Below, piece by piece: positions 52,814 to 62,959 of a DNA stretch of 64,000 nucleotides. This DNA comes from Heterostelium album PN500 (taxonomy: Eukaryota > Evosea > Eumycetozoa > Acytosteliales > Acytosteliaceae): positions 1,612,001 to 1,676,000 of the forward strand of contig NW_008805065.1 of NCBI RefSeq assembly GCF_000004825.1, written 5' to 3'. The stretch's first letter is position 1. The number at the start of each line of letters is the position of its first letter. The notes below the pieces were generated by a model. It did not search any database. It saw nothing but the letters and a program-made list of their open reading frames with translations, and was not told where the DNA came from. The position numbers and the translations under genes are program-made.

Positions 52814-54934
52814 ATGGATCAAACATCAAATTCAAGTCAAAGTGGAAATAGTTCACCAAATTTAACAACATCTTCACCACCTCTTCAATCACAGCAACAA
52901 CAGCAACTACAATCGAATGATTTAATTTTGAAATTGATATTCCCACCAACATCATCGATTATCTCTAAAACCATATTGGTCAAACCAACACAGAAAGCCA
53001 GTGAGATTGTCTCGTTTGCCTCGCAACTGGCAGGTCTGCAATCGGGCTACTCTCTTTACATCTCACACTCCAAGCTGACACAACGTCCTCAATGGATCGA
53101 CGACGACTCTCCGCTGTCGGCCTATGGTATCGTCAGCTCCGACCAAGTGCTAATCAAGCGTCGACCAGGCTTCAGAACCCGAAAGAACACATTCGCTCAA
53201 CTGAAAGGCTTCAAAGAAGGCAAAGTCCAGAAACTCTCTACCTTTGGTATGATTTGGAATCCTCGATATCTTCGACTGTACTCACAGCGCATCGTTCACT
53301 CACCAAGCGAGACCGATCCCAATACCGAGTTTATTACATTCGCCGATATCATCAACGTCGATCGTGATCTCACCAGAAAGTATAGTTTCATCATTGCGTC
53401 TCGTGCTCCACAGTCGAATGTCGCCAACACCAGCATGAACACAATCAGTGGAGGCAGCAGTAGCAGCAGTAAATCATTGAATATCGATGAACGTGAATAC
53501 ATCTTTAGATGTACAAATCAAACAGAGATGGAAGAGTGGGTATCCTCCATAAGAACCATGCTCAAGAAATCAAGACCAGACCTTTTCCTTCCTCCCCTCT
53601 CCATTCCATTCAACTCGAACAATAATAATAATAACAATAATAACAATAATAATAATCATACACCAGTTGCATCGACATCATCAACAACTTTAACTTCTAC
53701 ACATTCATCCTCAACAACAAATGCACCTATTTCATCATCATCCTCATCATCATCACCAAATTTAACATCAACAATAGCCACTACCGTTTCAAATATAGAT
53801 AATATGGATATAAATAGTAGTAATAATAATAATACATTGGCACCAGTTACACCAGATAAATTAACAACAAAAGGTAGATCATTTTCATTCTCATTGTCAG
53901 CTATCAAGAAGAAACAGCAACGCGAGTCACCACCAGAGATGTCGCCAATGAAGACAACAACCTCTGTCAACTTTGAAGATGAATTGCGTAAGATGCGCAA
54001 TGTACTCGACAAGGAAACCAAACAAAAGATGGAACTCGAAAAGAAATATAGAAAACTGAAACAAAAATACTCAACCTACAAAAAGAACAACAAACCGGAA
54101 TCTATCTTTACACGTTCAAGGTCATTTTCAACTTCTGCTGCACCACCACCGTCTGCCTCCAACAGTAGTAACAATCTAAGTCAATCTCTTACTGGTATAC
54201 CAACAAATAATAATATAAACAACCAACAACCACTAACACAACAACAACAATCAAGTAATAATAATAATAACTTTTCACTCTCTGAATCTGTACCAACAAT
54301 TACCTTTAATGCTCCACAATCGAGATCGATTCCAAACTCTTATACTTCACACAGTTTGGTTGGACATATGAATAGTTGGACACCTGGCACCAGTCCATAT
54401 GCAATCGGCGCCAACCGAATGACCATGAGAAACAGTGTGGGCAGTCACAGCAGCGGTGGTATGATGACCGAGCCTGACATCTCCACTGAAACCGAGACGT
54501 TCAGTGTGCTCGATGACGACGACGATGAATCGCTAATGAGCAAGCGTGACGAGATCAAAGAGCTGCGCGACCAACTGTTGCGTGTCAGAGAGAAGATGCA
54601 ACTCGAAATGCAGAGACGCGAGGAATCCGAACAGGAACGTCAGGTTTCCGATCGGGAACTCTTTAAACGCCGAAAAATGGAGGAGCGTCGTGAGCGTGAG
54701 TTGGCCAGTGAGAAGGAGCGAGAGAACGATCAACTCGAAGCAATGACAGAGATCACCGAACGACTCAAAGACTCGCTACTCAAACTGAAATCGAAACTCG
54801 AAGAACAACAGGAACAAGAACAAGAGCAGTATGCCATCGATGGAGAAGAAGAAAGACTATCGCAATCCTACGATGGTAATGATAATTCTTTTATAAGTGA
54901 TGTCTCAATGGATCAAGTTGAAGAAGCATATTGA
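52814..54934 (+). CDS. PH-domain protein with ubiquitin-like N-terminal domain and coiled coils
   Basis: A single-exon protein of 706 residues. After a Ser/Gln-rich start, residues about 35-105 (NDLILKLIFPPTSSIISKTI ... LSAYGIVSSDQVLIKRRPG) look like a ubiquitin-like Ras-associating or FERM-F0 fold. A PH domain follows: LKGFKEGKVQKLSTFGMIWN, PRYLRLYSQRIV, TEFITFADIINVDRD and REYIFRCTNQTEMEEWVSSI ending near residue 255, with a Ser-rich insertion. Beyond Asn, Ser and Thr runs come two coiled coils (residues about 385-430 and 580-680, with long Glu/Arg heptads). PH plus Ras-like domains suggest a membrane-recruited adaptor downstream of a small GTPase and phosphoinositides. The partner is unknown. 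Confidence 0.82.
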   Translation: MDQTSNSSQSGNSSPNLTTSSPPLQSQQQQQLQSNDLILKLIFPPTSSIISKTILVKPTQKASEIVSFASQLAGLQSGYSLYISHSKLTQRPQWIDDDSPLSAYGIVSSDQVLIKRRPGFRTRKNTFAQLKGFKEGKVQKLSTFGMIWNPRYLRLYSQRIVHSPSETDPNTEFITFADIINVDRDLTRKYSFIIASRAPQSNVANTSMNTISGGSSSSSKSLNIDEREYIFRCTNQTEMEEWVSSIRTMLKKSRPDLFLPPLSIPFNSNNNNNNNNNNNNNHTPVASTSSTTLTSTHSSSTTNAPISSSSSSSSPNLTSTIATTVSNIDNMDINSSNNNNTLAPVTPDKLTTKGRSFSFSLSAIKKKQQRESPPEMSPMKTTTSVNFEDELRKMRNVLDKETKQKMELEKKYRKLKQKYSTYKKNNKPESIFTRSRSFSTSAAPPPSASNSSNNLSQSLTGIPTNNNINNQQPLTQQQQSSNNNNNFSLSESVPTITFNAPQSRSIPNSYTSHSLVGHMNSWTPGTSPYAIGANRMTMRNSVGSHSSGGMMTEPDISTETETFSVLDDDDDESLMSKRDEIKELRDQLLRVREKMQLEMQRREESEQERQVSDRELFKRRKMEERRERELASEKERENDQLEAMTEITERLKDSLLKLKSKLEEQQEQEQEQYAIDGEEERLSQSYDGNDNSFISDVSMDQVEEAY

Positions 54935-55292
54935 TCAACCAATAGCATCATTTTTTATTTATTTCTAAACAAAAAAAAAACAAATAGATATATTATCTTA
55001 TCAAAAAATAAAAATAAAATAAAAATTGTATAAATTTATTAAATATAATAAATAAAAAACTTATTTATTTCTTTTTCAATATATTTTGGTATTCAATGGT
55101 GAAGATGCATGGTTTCTACAGAATAAAAAAAAATGTACAAAAAATACTTTTGGGAAATTTGATCTTTTAAAAAAAAAATTAAACAAATTTTTGAACAGGT
55201 GACACTGTGAATTGAACTGTTATTATCATTACACTTTTTTTTCATTCTTTATCATACTTTTTTTTTTTTTTTTTTAATTTGTTGTGAAAGAG
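54935..55292. other. Spacer upstream of PDHX-like gene
   Basis: AT-rich with a T run at 55258-55275. I looked here for a missing lipoyl-domain exon of the downstream gene and found none. Confidence 0.5.
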
Positions 55293-56465
55293 ATGAATAG
55301 AATAGTAAATAAATCAAGAGTTGTTATACAAAATTTTGTATTGAATAATGGAAGATGTATGTACTCTTCATCATCATCATCAGCTGGTCATGATGATTTT
55401 ATGTTTCCATCGGTTCGTCGTCTTCTCACTGAATACAATTTGAAGTATTCTCAGGTGAAGCCAACTGGACCACAGGGAAGAGTACTCAAAGGTGATGTAA
55501 TCACATATGTACAATCGAATAATCTTAAACCTGCAGATCTTAAATCATTAGAACCAACAACAACTACAACAACAGCAGCAGCAACAGCTACAACAACAAC
55601 AGAAAATAAATCAACTACAACTACAACTACACAAGGATTCAATGTTAAACCACCACAATTTGAAGATACACCACATAATAACATTAGAAAGGTGATTGCC
55701 ACTAAATTAACTCAATCGAAACAATCGGTACCTCACATGTACATGACAGTTCAATGTGAAATCGACAGTCTACTCTCACTTAGAACTGTTCTTAATGGTA
55801 AGATATAGATTAAAAGTACAATAGTATAATTTGCAAGTGAATCGAATCTAATAATAATATTGTTTTTGTTTATAGCCAATTCGACATCAAAGATTTCAGT
55901 GAATGATTTTGTAATTAAAGCATGCGCTTTGGCATTGAGAGATGTACCAGCAGCCAATTGTAGATGGGACGAGAAAGCTGGAAAGACAATCAATAATCCA
56001 ACTGTAGATATATCAGTGGCAGTAGCAACGGATCGTGGTTTGATTACACCGATCGTTGGAAAGACCGACACCAAGTCACTCGGCAACATTGCCACCGAAC
56101 TCAAAGACTTGGCCGGTCGTGCCAGAATCGGCAAGTTGAAGCCAGAGGAATTCCAAGGTGGAACGTTCTCAGTATCGAATCTCGGAATGTATGGAATAAC
56201 ACATTTCAATGCGATTATCAATTACCCACAAGCCGGTATCTTGGCAATCGGTGGTGGTCGTAAAGTTATCAAGAATCGTGCTTACACACTAGATGAGCTA
56301 GATTCACTCGACACTACTACCGCAGCAGCAGCAGGTCCATCCGTATCGAACGTCATTGATGTAACACTGTCCGGTGACAACAGAGTGTTTGACGATGAAA
56401 TAGCTGCTACTTTCCTCGACACCTTTAAGAAATATATATCAAATCCACAATTAATGATGTTATAA
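55293..56465 (+). CDS. pdhX: Pyruvate dehydrogenase complex component X (E3-binding protein)
   Basis: Exons 55293-55797 and 55876-56465 give 364 residues. The start MNRIVNKSRVVIQNFVLNNG is an Arg-rich mitochondrial presequence. The peripheral subunit-binding domain is FPSVRRLLTEYNL ... VKPTGPQGRVLKGDVITYV, residues about 35-75. A Thr/Ala linker leads to the acyltransferase core (HNNIRKVIATKLTQSKQSVPH, VDISVAVATDRGLITPIV, GGTFSVSNLGMYGI). The E2 active-site motif DHRxxDG reads DNRVFDD, so the catalytic His is absent, as in PDHX, which recruits E3 (dihydrolipoyl dehydrogenase) instead of acetylating. No lipoyl domain precedes the binding domain. An in-frame GTG at 55284 is not used. Confidence 0.9.
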
Positions 56466-56589
56466 ACAAATAAATTATAATAATAATAATAATAGCCATT
56501 TGAACCGATTTTCAAAATAATAAATCAAATAATAAATGCTTCATTATTCTTTATTTGAATATGAATATTTTATAATAGTTAATATTTTT

Positions 56590-57100
56590 TTATTCTCTTG
56601 CTTTTTGAAGGAGTTGTCTTCTTGACATTGTTTCGTTTGGCAGCGCAATAGTTTGTTTGTTGTTCACTGTTAATCCAATATATTTGTAAGCTGATGTTTA
56701 TGTTTGATCAAGTCTTGGTGATCCCAATAGGAGTTGTTGTTTTGTCATTCGAACATCACAGAGTGTGATTGTTTCGTGTCGGGATAGTATAAGTGCAAGT
56801 ATATTATATGATAATGAATCTGTAGATCAATTTCTTTTGTTTTCAAGTATAGTAGTTTTTGTGTCATTGACTGACCATTGTGGAGTGTAATTGATTCACC
56901 TCCTGAGAGTGTCATTGCAAGGATATAATATAATGTGGCCTCCGTTGGATTAAACTCTATTGCTTTCAAGAATAATTGTTTTTGTCATTGTTTGACCATT
57001 ATTAAGTGTTATTGATTCACCACTAGATAGTGTATTCGCAAGGTTATTATAAGAATTGAAATTTGCTGAATCATATTCTATTGATTTATTTATTCAAACA
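56590..57100 (-). pseudogene. Decayed TPR-like repeat gene, copy A
   Basis: Read leftward, pieces of the 41-residue repeat appear in changing frames: IEYDSANFNSYNNLANTLSS, GESITLNNGQTMTK, then AIEFNPTEATLYYILAMTLS with GGESITLHNGQSMTQ, a frame-shifted middle, and the family C-terminus MSRRQLLQKARE before a stop at 56590-56592. The order is right but several frameshifts and stops break it, so it cannot encode a full protein. Its repeats are closest to copy C at 59300-60033. Confidence 0.75.
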
Positions 57101-57140
57101 ATTACAAACAAGAAATAATAAAAAGAATAATTTTTTTTAT

Positions 57141-57262
57141 TTATTCTCTTGCCCTTTGGAGGAGATGTCTTTTTGACATTCGTTTACCATTTGGAAGTGT
57201 AATGGTTTGTTTGTTGTTCCAAAGTAATAGTCCAATCGATCTGTAAGATGATGTTTGTGTTT
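57141..57262 (-). pseudogene. 3' end fragment of a TPR-like repeat gene, copy B
   Basis: Read leftward it gives QTITLPNGKRMSKRHLLQRA followed by RE and a stop, matching the C-terminus of copy A and of the intact gene (LSNGEQLSKKQLLEKA). Only the last unit is present. It lies just upstream of copy A in the same orientation, suggesting tandem duplication followed by deletion. Confidence 0.65.
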
Positions 57263-57590
57263 GATCATAATAAAGCAATTAACCCTAATCAGTGTATATA
57301 AAGGGTTAAATTAAATTTGTATTGATACAACTATTTTTTTGAATATTAATAATTAAATATTTTCATTGTTAATTGTCTTGGTTTGTCTTATTTCATACCA
57401 ACACCTCTCATTTGTATCATTTCATTTTATCAATCCCCCCAAAAAAATTAACAAATTTTGCACATATAAAAAAAACTGAGTAAAAAAAAACCCAACCTAT
57501 AAAATGTAATAAATACAGAATTAATTTATTTTTCCACCACACCACACTTAAATTAATTAATTTGAACTACAATTCATTTTTTATGAATTC

Positions 57591-57758
57591 TTCTATCTAT
57601 TAAAATATTTTTTTTATCACTATAAATTTAATTTGTAAAAAGAAAATAATGGCAAATGAAATTTTTATCTATTAATATATTTTTTATTTCTATCTATTAA
57701 AATATTTTTTTTATCACTATAAATTTAATTTGTAAAAAGAAAATAATAGCAAATGAAA
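57591..57758. repeat. Direct 71-bp duplication spanning the start codon of the TPR-like gene
   Basis: Bases 57591-57661 and 57688-57758 are the same 71-base sequence with a single G/A difference (GGCAAATG at 57651-57658 against AGCAAATG in the second copy). The unit contains leader DNA and the first bases of the coding frame, so the gene has a duplicated leader and start region. The first copy holds an ATG at 57650 opening an eight-codon frame; the G/A change removes this ATG in the second copy. Confidence 0.9.
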
Positions 57759-59189
57759 ATATTTAAATTTTTAGATGAATTTAAAAAGTCTAATCATTTT
57801 GTTAATGAAGCAAAACAATCTAAATATATTATGATAAATTCAAATATTCCAGAGAAACAACAAGACAGTCAACCAGTAACAGATGAACAACAATTTTTAT
57901 TGAGATCTATTGAATCATATCCTACAATATACACTTTTTATAATAACCTTGCATTAACTATTTCAAATGGTGAATCGGTGACACTTCTTAATGGACAATC
58001 AATGACACAACAACAACTATACCTGAAAGCCATTGATTGCGATCCAACCAATTATATTTCATACAATAATCTAGCAAAATCTCTCAGGAGAAAAGAATCG
58101 ATTACACTTCTTAATGGACAATCAATGACACAACAACAACTTTATATGAAAGCAATAGATTGTGATCCAACCAATTATATTTCATATTATTACTTGGCAC
58201 TTTTACTGAAGAACGGTGAATCAATCACTCTTAATAATGGCCAATCAATGACAAAACATCAACTATTTTTGAAAGCAATAGAATGTGATCCAACCAACGC
58301 CAGTTCATTCTATAGCCTTGCCTGTAATCTTACAAAAGGTGAATCAATCACTCTTAATAATGGACAATCAATGACACAACAACAACTATTTTTGAAAGCA
58401 ATAGAATGTGATCCGAGGCATTCAAATGCTTTTGTTGAACTTGGATATATACTACACACATGTGTACCCAAGGGTGAATCAATCACTCTTAATAATGGAC
58501 ATTCAATGACATTACAACAAATATACTTGAAAGCAATAGAGTGTGATCCAACCAATCATGTAGCATATTATAACCTTTCATTTACTCTTCCACCACGTTC
58601 TAGCAAATCTATTAAACTTTATAATGGAAAGTCTAAGACTAGTTTCAGACTATTATTGAAAGTACTAGATTTAAATCCAAATTATTCCGATGCATATATA
58701 CACGTGGCAAATGGACTTGATAGAGATGAATTTATATATCTTAAAAATGGTACACCAATAGATGCATTTAGTCTATATAAAAAGGCAATAATGTGTGATC
58801 CATCAAACTATTTTGCATATGTGAATTTGGCAAATAAAATGGAAAATAAGGAATCAATTACTTTACAAACAAACGGTACACTAGCGACTTATACAAAGAA
58901 AGATCTATATATCAAAGCAATTCAAATTGACCCAAATAGATATTATGCATATTTTAATATAGCATATAATATGAAATCAAAAGAAACAATTACACTCAAC
59001 AATGGTGCTATAATGACAAAACAACAATTATTATTGGAAGCAAACAGATTAGATAATACAAATAAATTTATATACAAGTATATTGGACTGACTCTGAAGA
59101 GCAACAAACAAACTATTACACTTTCAAATGGTGAACAATTATCAAAGAAACAACTATTGGAAAAAGCAAGAAATAAAAAAAACAAATAA
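57753..59189 (+). CDS. TPR-like protein of ten 41-residue repeats
   Basis: An intact single-exon frame of 478 residues. After about 50 residues it consists of ten tandem units of about 41 residues. A typical unit is L-Y-L-K-A-I-D-C-D-P-T-N-Y-I-S-Y-N-N-L-A, then about five residues, then ESITLLNGQSMTQQQ. The A-x-D-P-x-N and Y-N-L-A positions are those of TPR helices B and A. In a normal 34-residue TPR the turn between A and B is short; here it is replaced by a conserved T-L-x-N-G-x-S-M-T segment, about seven residues longer and likely a beta-turn. Units 1-5 are near-identical; units 6-10 are more divergent. It is probably a solenoid scaffold; no partner is known. The family recurs as fragments around it. 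Confidence 0.8.
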   Translation: MKIFKFLDEFKKSNHFVNEAKQSKYIMINSNIPEKQQDSQPVTDEQQFLLRSIESYPTIYTFYNNLALTISNGESVTLLNGQSMTQQQLYLKAIDCDPTNYISYNNLAKSLRRKESITLLNGQSMTQQQLYMKAIDCDPTNYISYYYLALLLKNGESITLNNGQSMTKHQLFLKAIECDPTNASSFYSLACNLTKGESITLNNGQSMTQQQLFLKAIECDPRHSNAFVELGYILHTCVPKGESITLNNGHSMTLQQIYLKAIECDPTNHVAYYNLSFTLPPRSSKSIKLYNGKSKTSFRLLLKVLDLNPNYSDAYIHVANGLDRDEFIYLKNGTPIDAFSLYKKAIMCDPSNYFAYVNLANKMENKESITLQTNGTLATYTKKDLYIKAIQIDPNRYYAYFNIAYNMKSKETITLNNGAIMTKQQLLLEANRLDNTNKFIYKYIGLTLKSNKQTITLSNGEQLSKKQLLEKARNKKNK

Positions 59190-59299
59190 TTTCATCACAT
59201 AATTAATAAAAATAATTTAAACCTTTAGTTTTTTTGGTGGTTTTCTTTTTTTGATTTCCTAGAAAATTGTTATTTAATATTTCCAAAAGATAATATTTG

Positions 59300-60033
59300 T
59301 TAAAAGTCAATTAAAGCTAGTGAGAAAAACAAAAAAAAAACCGACATGGCGAATGTCCAGCAGGTGATGGGTTTTAAATGATTTTTAACATATCTTAGAG
59401 ATTCCTCTAAAAGTTGTTGTTTTGTCATAGGAACATCGCCGTGGAGTGTGATTGTTTCATGTCGTAGATAGGATATTTGCAAGGTTATATGAATATGAAT
59501 CGGTCGGATCAATTTCTATTGTTTTCAAGTATAATTGTCGTACTGTCATTGACTGACCATTGTGAAGTGTGATTGATTCACTATGAAAGTGTTGTTGCAA
59601 GATTACTATATGAATATGTATTGGTTGGATCACACTCTATTGCTTTCAAGCATAGTTGTCGTTTTGTCATTGTTTGGCCTTTAAGAAGTGTGATTGAAAG
59701 TACAATTGCAAGATAATAATAAAAACGTGAACTGGTCGGATCACTTTCTATTGCTTTCATATATAGTTGTTGTTGTGTCATTGATTGACCATCTGGCAGT
59801 ATGGTTGATTCACCACTTGAAAGATTTCCTGCAAGGTTATTATATGAATTGGAATTGGTTGAATCATACTCTAATGCTTTCAATAGAAGCTGTTCTTTCG
59901 TAATTGATTCACCCGAAGGGAGTTCAATTGTTTGTTGAGCATTATTATAATCATGCTCAAGTGTAATTGCAAACAGCAGGAGTTCACTTTCATTCTCATT
60001 TGAACTGTTATTATTCTGATGTTTTCTTTTCAT
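59300..60033 (-). pseudogene. Decayed TPR-like repeat gene, copy C
   Basis: Read leftward from an ATG at 60033 it encodes MKRKHQNNNSSNENESELLL, a leader unlike that of the intact gene, followed by about three repeat units (GESITKEQLLLKALEYDSTN, GQSMTQQQLYMKAIESDPTS, GQTMTKRQLCLKAIECDPTN). A frameshift near 59580 and another near 59460 interrupt further units (NGQSMTVRQLYLKTIEIDPT, then PMTKQQLLEESLRYVKNHLK). One unit is also shortened near 59690. The first 150 residues could still be translated as a short protein, so decay may be recent. Confidence 0.7.
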
Positions 60034-61050
60034 TTTTAAATAAAATAATAATATCTTTAATTAATGTTCAGATCTAATAGATATTTACTTTTATAACATA
60101 TAAATTGATCAAGAGCTAATATAAATCTTTACTACGAAAATTAAATAAAAAAAAAATTCTGCTAAAATCATAACAGTTATTACCCCGATTTTTACCAAAC
60201 CGTGTCTTTTCTCCCCTCATCATCCGCTTGTGTGTTGCTTCTATATTGCAAACCACAGTGGTTGACCAAAGGGATATTGTCTCGACATCGATGTCATTAG
60301 AGTAGTAAACTTACTCGAGTAAAGTCACTAGTAGATTTTAAGAGTTACAAATAAATTAAGTAATTGTTTCATAATATTATAGTGTATTAAAACTATAAAA
60401 AAAAAAAAAAAAGTAAAAACATTAAGAACTTTTTTGCAAAAAAAAAAAATAAAAGGTCTGTTCATATGGTTTGACACCCTGACATGAAAGGAAAAAAAAA
60501 GTTGAGGCGACGCTTATGACGAAAGATTTAATCAAACGATACTTTCATACATTTTTTTTGTTTCATTTCATTTTTTTTTTTATTCTAAATTTCATTAAAT
60601 AATTATTTAAATATATAAAATATATTTATAGCAATAGATAGGTTGTTTGATTCACAAGAAAGACATCGATCCAACATTGTTTTGTTGTCCTTACCATTTA
60701 CACCACCCACACACTATTTAAAATTGTTTTTTTTTACAACACAACAAATAAATCAACAAAACTTAATAATCTATATACTATTTATTTCAAATCTTTCACA
60801 ATTGTTGCTAACTAACTATTTTAGATTCATTCAATTATTTCATTGTATTTTTATTGTAATTTATTTTACATATATTTCAAAAAACCAACCAATAGACAAC
60901 TATAAATAGATATAAATTGATTGTCGTTGAATTAATACAATCTAGATTGATTAGTTATTTATTTATATTTCTAAATGAAAAAAGAAGATAGATATTAGTT
61001 AATAGTTTAAAAATAATATATATAAAAGAGAAAAACCAAAATAATCTAGA
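60034..61050. other. Spacer upstream of mitochondrial carrier
   Basis: About 1 kb. Two GC-richer patches lie at 60180-60315 and 60465-60530, and a G-box-like CACCACCCACACAC at 60701-60714. No coding frame longer than about 20 codons is convincing in the patches; the frame at 60643-60909 is low-complexity. Confidence 0.45.
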
Positions 61051-62265
61051 ATGAGTTTTTTTAGTTTTGATAGAGGTAATCATTTGATACCAAATCACAA
61101 ATAGTTAGATAGATAGATGTATTAATCATTCAATTTTCCAACAGAGCGATGGATACCGATCGGTAAAGATTTCATGGCTGGTTCTGTAGGTGGAATGTCA
61201 TCGATGCTAACAGGTCATCCATTCGATACAATCAAAGTTATGCTACAAGATGGTTCTGGAAATGTTCCTAAATTTAAAAATGGTTGGCAAGCTCTTAAAT
61301 ATACAGTACAAATGGATGGTGTAAGTTGTTAATACATAAACCTTATTCAATCAATCAATCAATCAACCAACCGATCAAGTTATTTATTAATCATTGATTG
61401 TCTTTCTCATATTAGATTAGAGGTGTATATAGAGGACTTTCAGTACCATTAGTTAGTGTATCATTTATAAACTCGATATTCTTTGTAACAAATAATCATT
61501 GTCAAAAGTTATTCCATCCGAATAACGATACTCTGATTCCATATCACAAGTCAGTATTGCAACAACAATGACATGGAAATTGACAACTATATTAACACAA
61601 CGTTATATATTTATAGGGTTGCAGCAGCTGGCGCGATAGCAGGTGGCACTATTTCATTTTTTTTAACACCACGTGACTTGATAAAGTCAAAACTACAGGT
61701 TCAATCGAGAAATACAAATCTACTGTCGACGGTTACAACAAAAGGCGAACCACCACGTCAGTTCTATAAGGGACCGATCGATGTCATTCGACAGATCATC
61801 AGAAAAGATGGATTTCTAGGTTTGTTTAAGGGTTTGCGACCGACACTGGCGAGAGACATCCCCGGTGACATGGTTTACTTCACAATGTACGAGTTTATGA
61901 AGCGAAAGCTATCGGCACTCTCGAAATCGAGTGGACATCCCGAGCACTTTCCGGCGTGGGTTGCCATTGGTGCCGGTGGTTGTGCAGGTATGAGTTTCTG
62001 GGCATCGATATACCCGCTCGACGTCATCAAGACGCGAATTCAAACACAGCCAGAGCCTGCAATCTACAAGGGAATCATTCACTGCGCAAAAGAAATCTAC
62101 AGAAAGGAAGGTATCGCCACCTTTTACAAGGGTTTCTCAGCTACGATTCTACGAGCATTCCCAACGAGTGCCGTAAACTTTTTCATGTACGAAACCACAA
62201 AGAAAATGTTAAACTCTAAAATCGATGATCAAGATTTATCTTCTATTGGTTTAGAAGCAACTTAA
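61051..62265 (+). CDS. Mitochondrial solute carrier (SLC25), carnitine/amino-acid type
   Basis: Exons 61051-61075, 61145-61320, 61416-61549 and 61617-62265 give 327 residues. It has the three-fold SLC25 repeat with signatures GHPFDTIKVMLQ, TPRDLIKSKLQ and YPLDVIKTRIQ, each starting an odd-numbered membrane helix. The GSVGGMSSMLTGHPFDT start is like the carnitine/acylcarnitine and basic amino-acid carriers (SLC25A20/29/45 group). The second repeat signature has TPRDL in place of the usual P-x-D-x-x-K form. It exchanges metabolites across the inner mitochondrial membrane; the substrate cannot be fixed. The exon 3 donor is GTCAGT, a weaker form, required to keep phase. Confidence 0.9.
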
Positions 62266-62959
62266 AAATAATAATAATATAAATAATAATAATAATAATA
62301 ATAATCATATATATATATATATATTTGTTCTTCTGTTATCAAAAAATTATAATAATCTTTTTTTTGTTTTTTTTTTTAAATAATAATAATCGAATCCTCT
62401 AAAAACTACTCTCATCAACCTATCTCCATCCTCTCCTCTGCTCTCTTCTTCACACCCAGGTATATTTTAAACATTTTCTCCACACAACTACAACCTCCAA
62501 ACTAACCAATCAATTCACAATAATTATATAATAATAAATAATGTTATTATTGAGATTAACGAATTTATCAATTTTAATAAAGCATGTCTGTTGCACCAAC
62601 AACAAACTTGATGCTACAGACCAAAAATGATCCTTTTCTCACGTGAACAGTTCAAGAGTCAGAAGCTTCAACAAAAAACAAATTAAAAAAAAACCAGCTT
62701 CGTTTTGTTGATAAAATCCCATATGAAAATTTTTTATTTTTATTTTTTCCTTTTTTAGGTATTTTCACTATCTAAATAATAAGCTTTTCTATTTTATTTT
62801 TATTTTTTTATTTTTTTATTTAAATGTGATACCAATGATGAATATATTAAACTAATCCTTTTTTTAAAAAAATTAAATAATTATAAATAATATAATATAT
62901 TTATAAATCAAAATATAATTAAAATTTGTAGTTAATTCAAAATTAATATTAATATAACA
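62266..62959. other. Spacer with pyrimidine-rich patch
   Basis: AT-rich, with an AAT run (62266-62303) after the carrier stop. A C/T-rich stretch at 62395-62460 ends in CCCAGG and resembles an intron 3' end, but no matching exon is visible. No gene supported. Confidence 0.4.

Noticed and set aside
60180-60315. GC-richer patch as a gene
   Set aside because: The best frame (leftward MTSMSRQYPFGQPLWFAI) ends after 18 codons without a convincing splice site. It may be regulatory.
60643-60909. Rightward 88-codon frame upstream of the carrier
   Set aside because: Low-complexity composition and location in the promoter region; the real gene starts at 61051 with conserved splice phases.
62395-62460. 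Pyrimidine-rich patch ending in AG as an intron end
   Set aside because: No open exon follows it in any frame and no donor can be linked.
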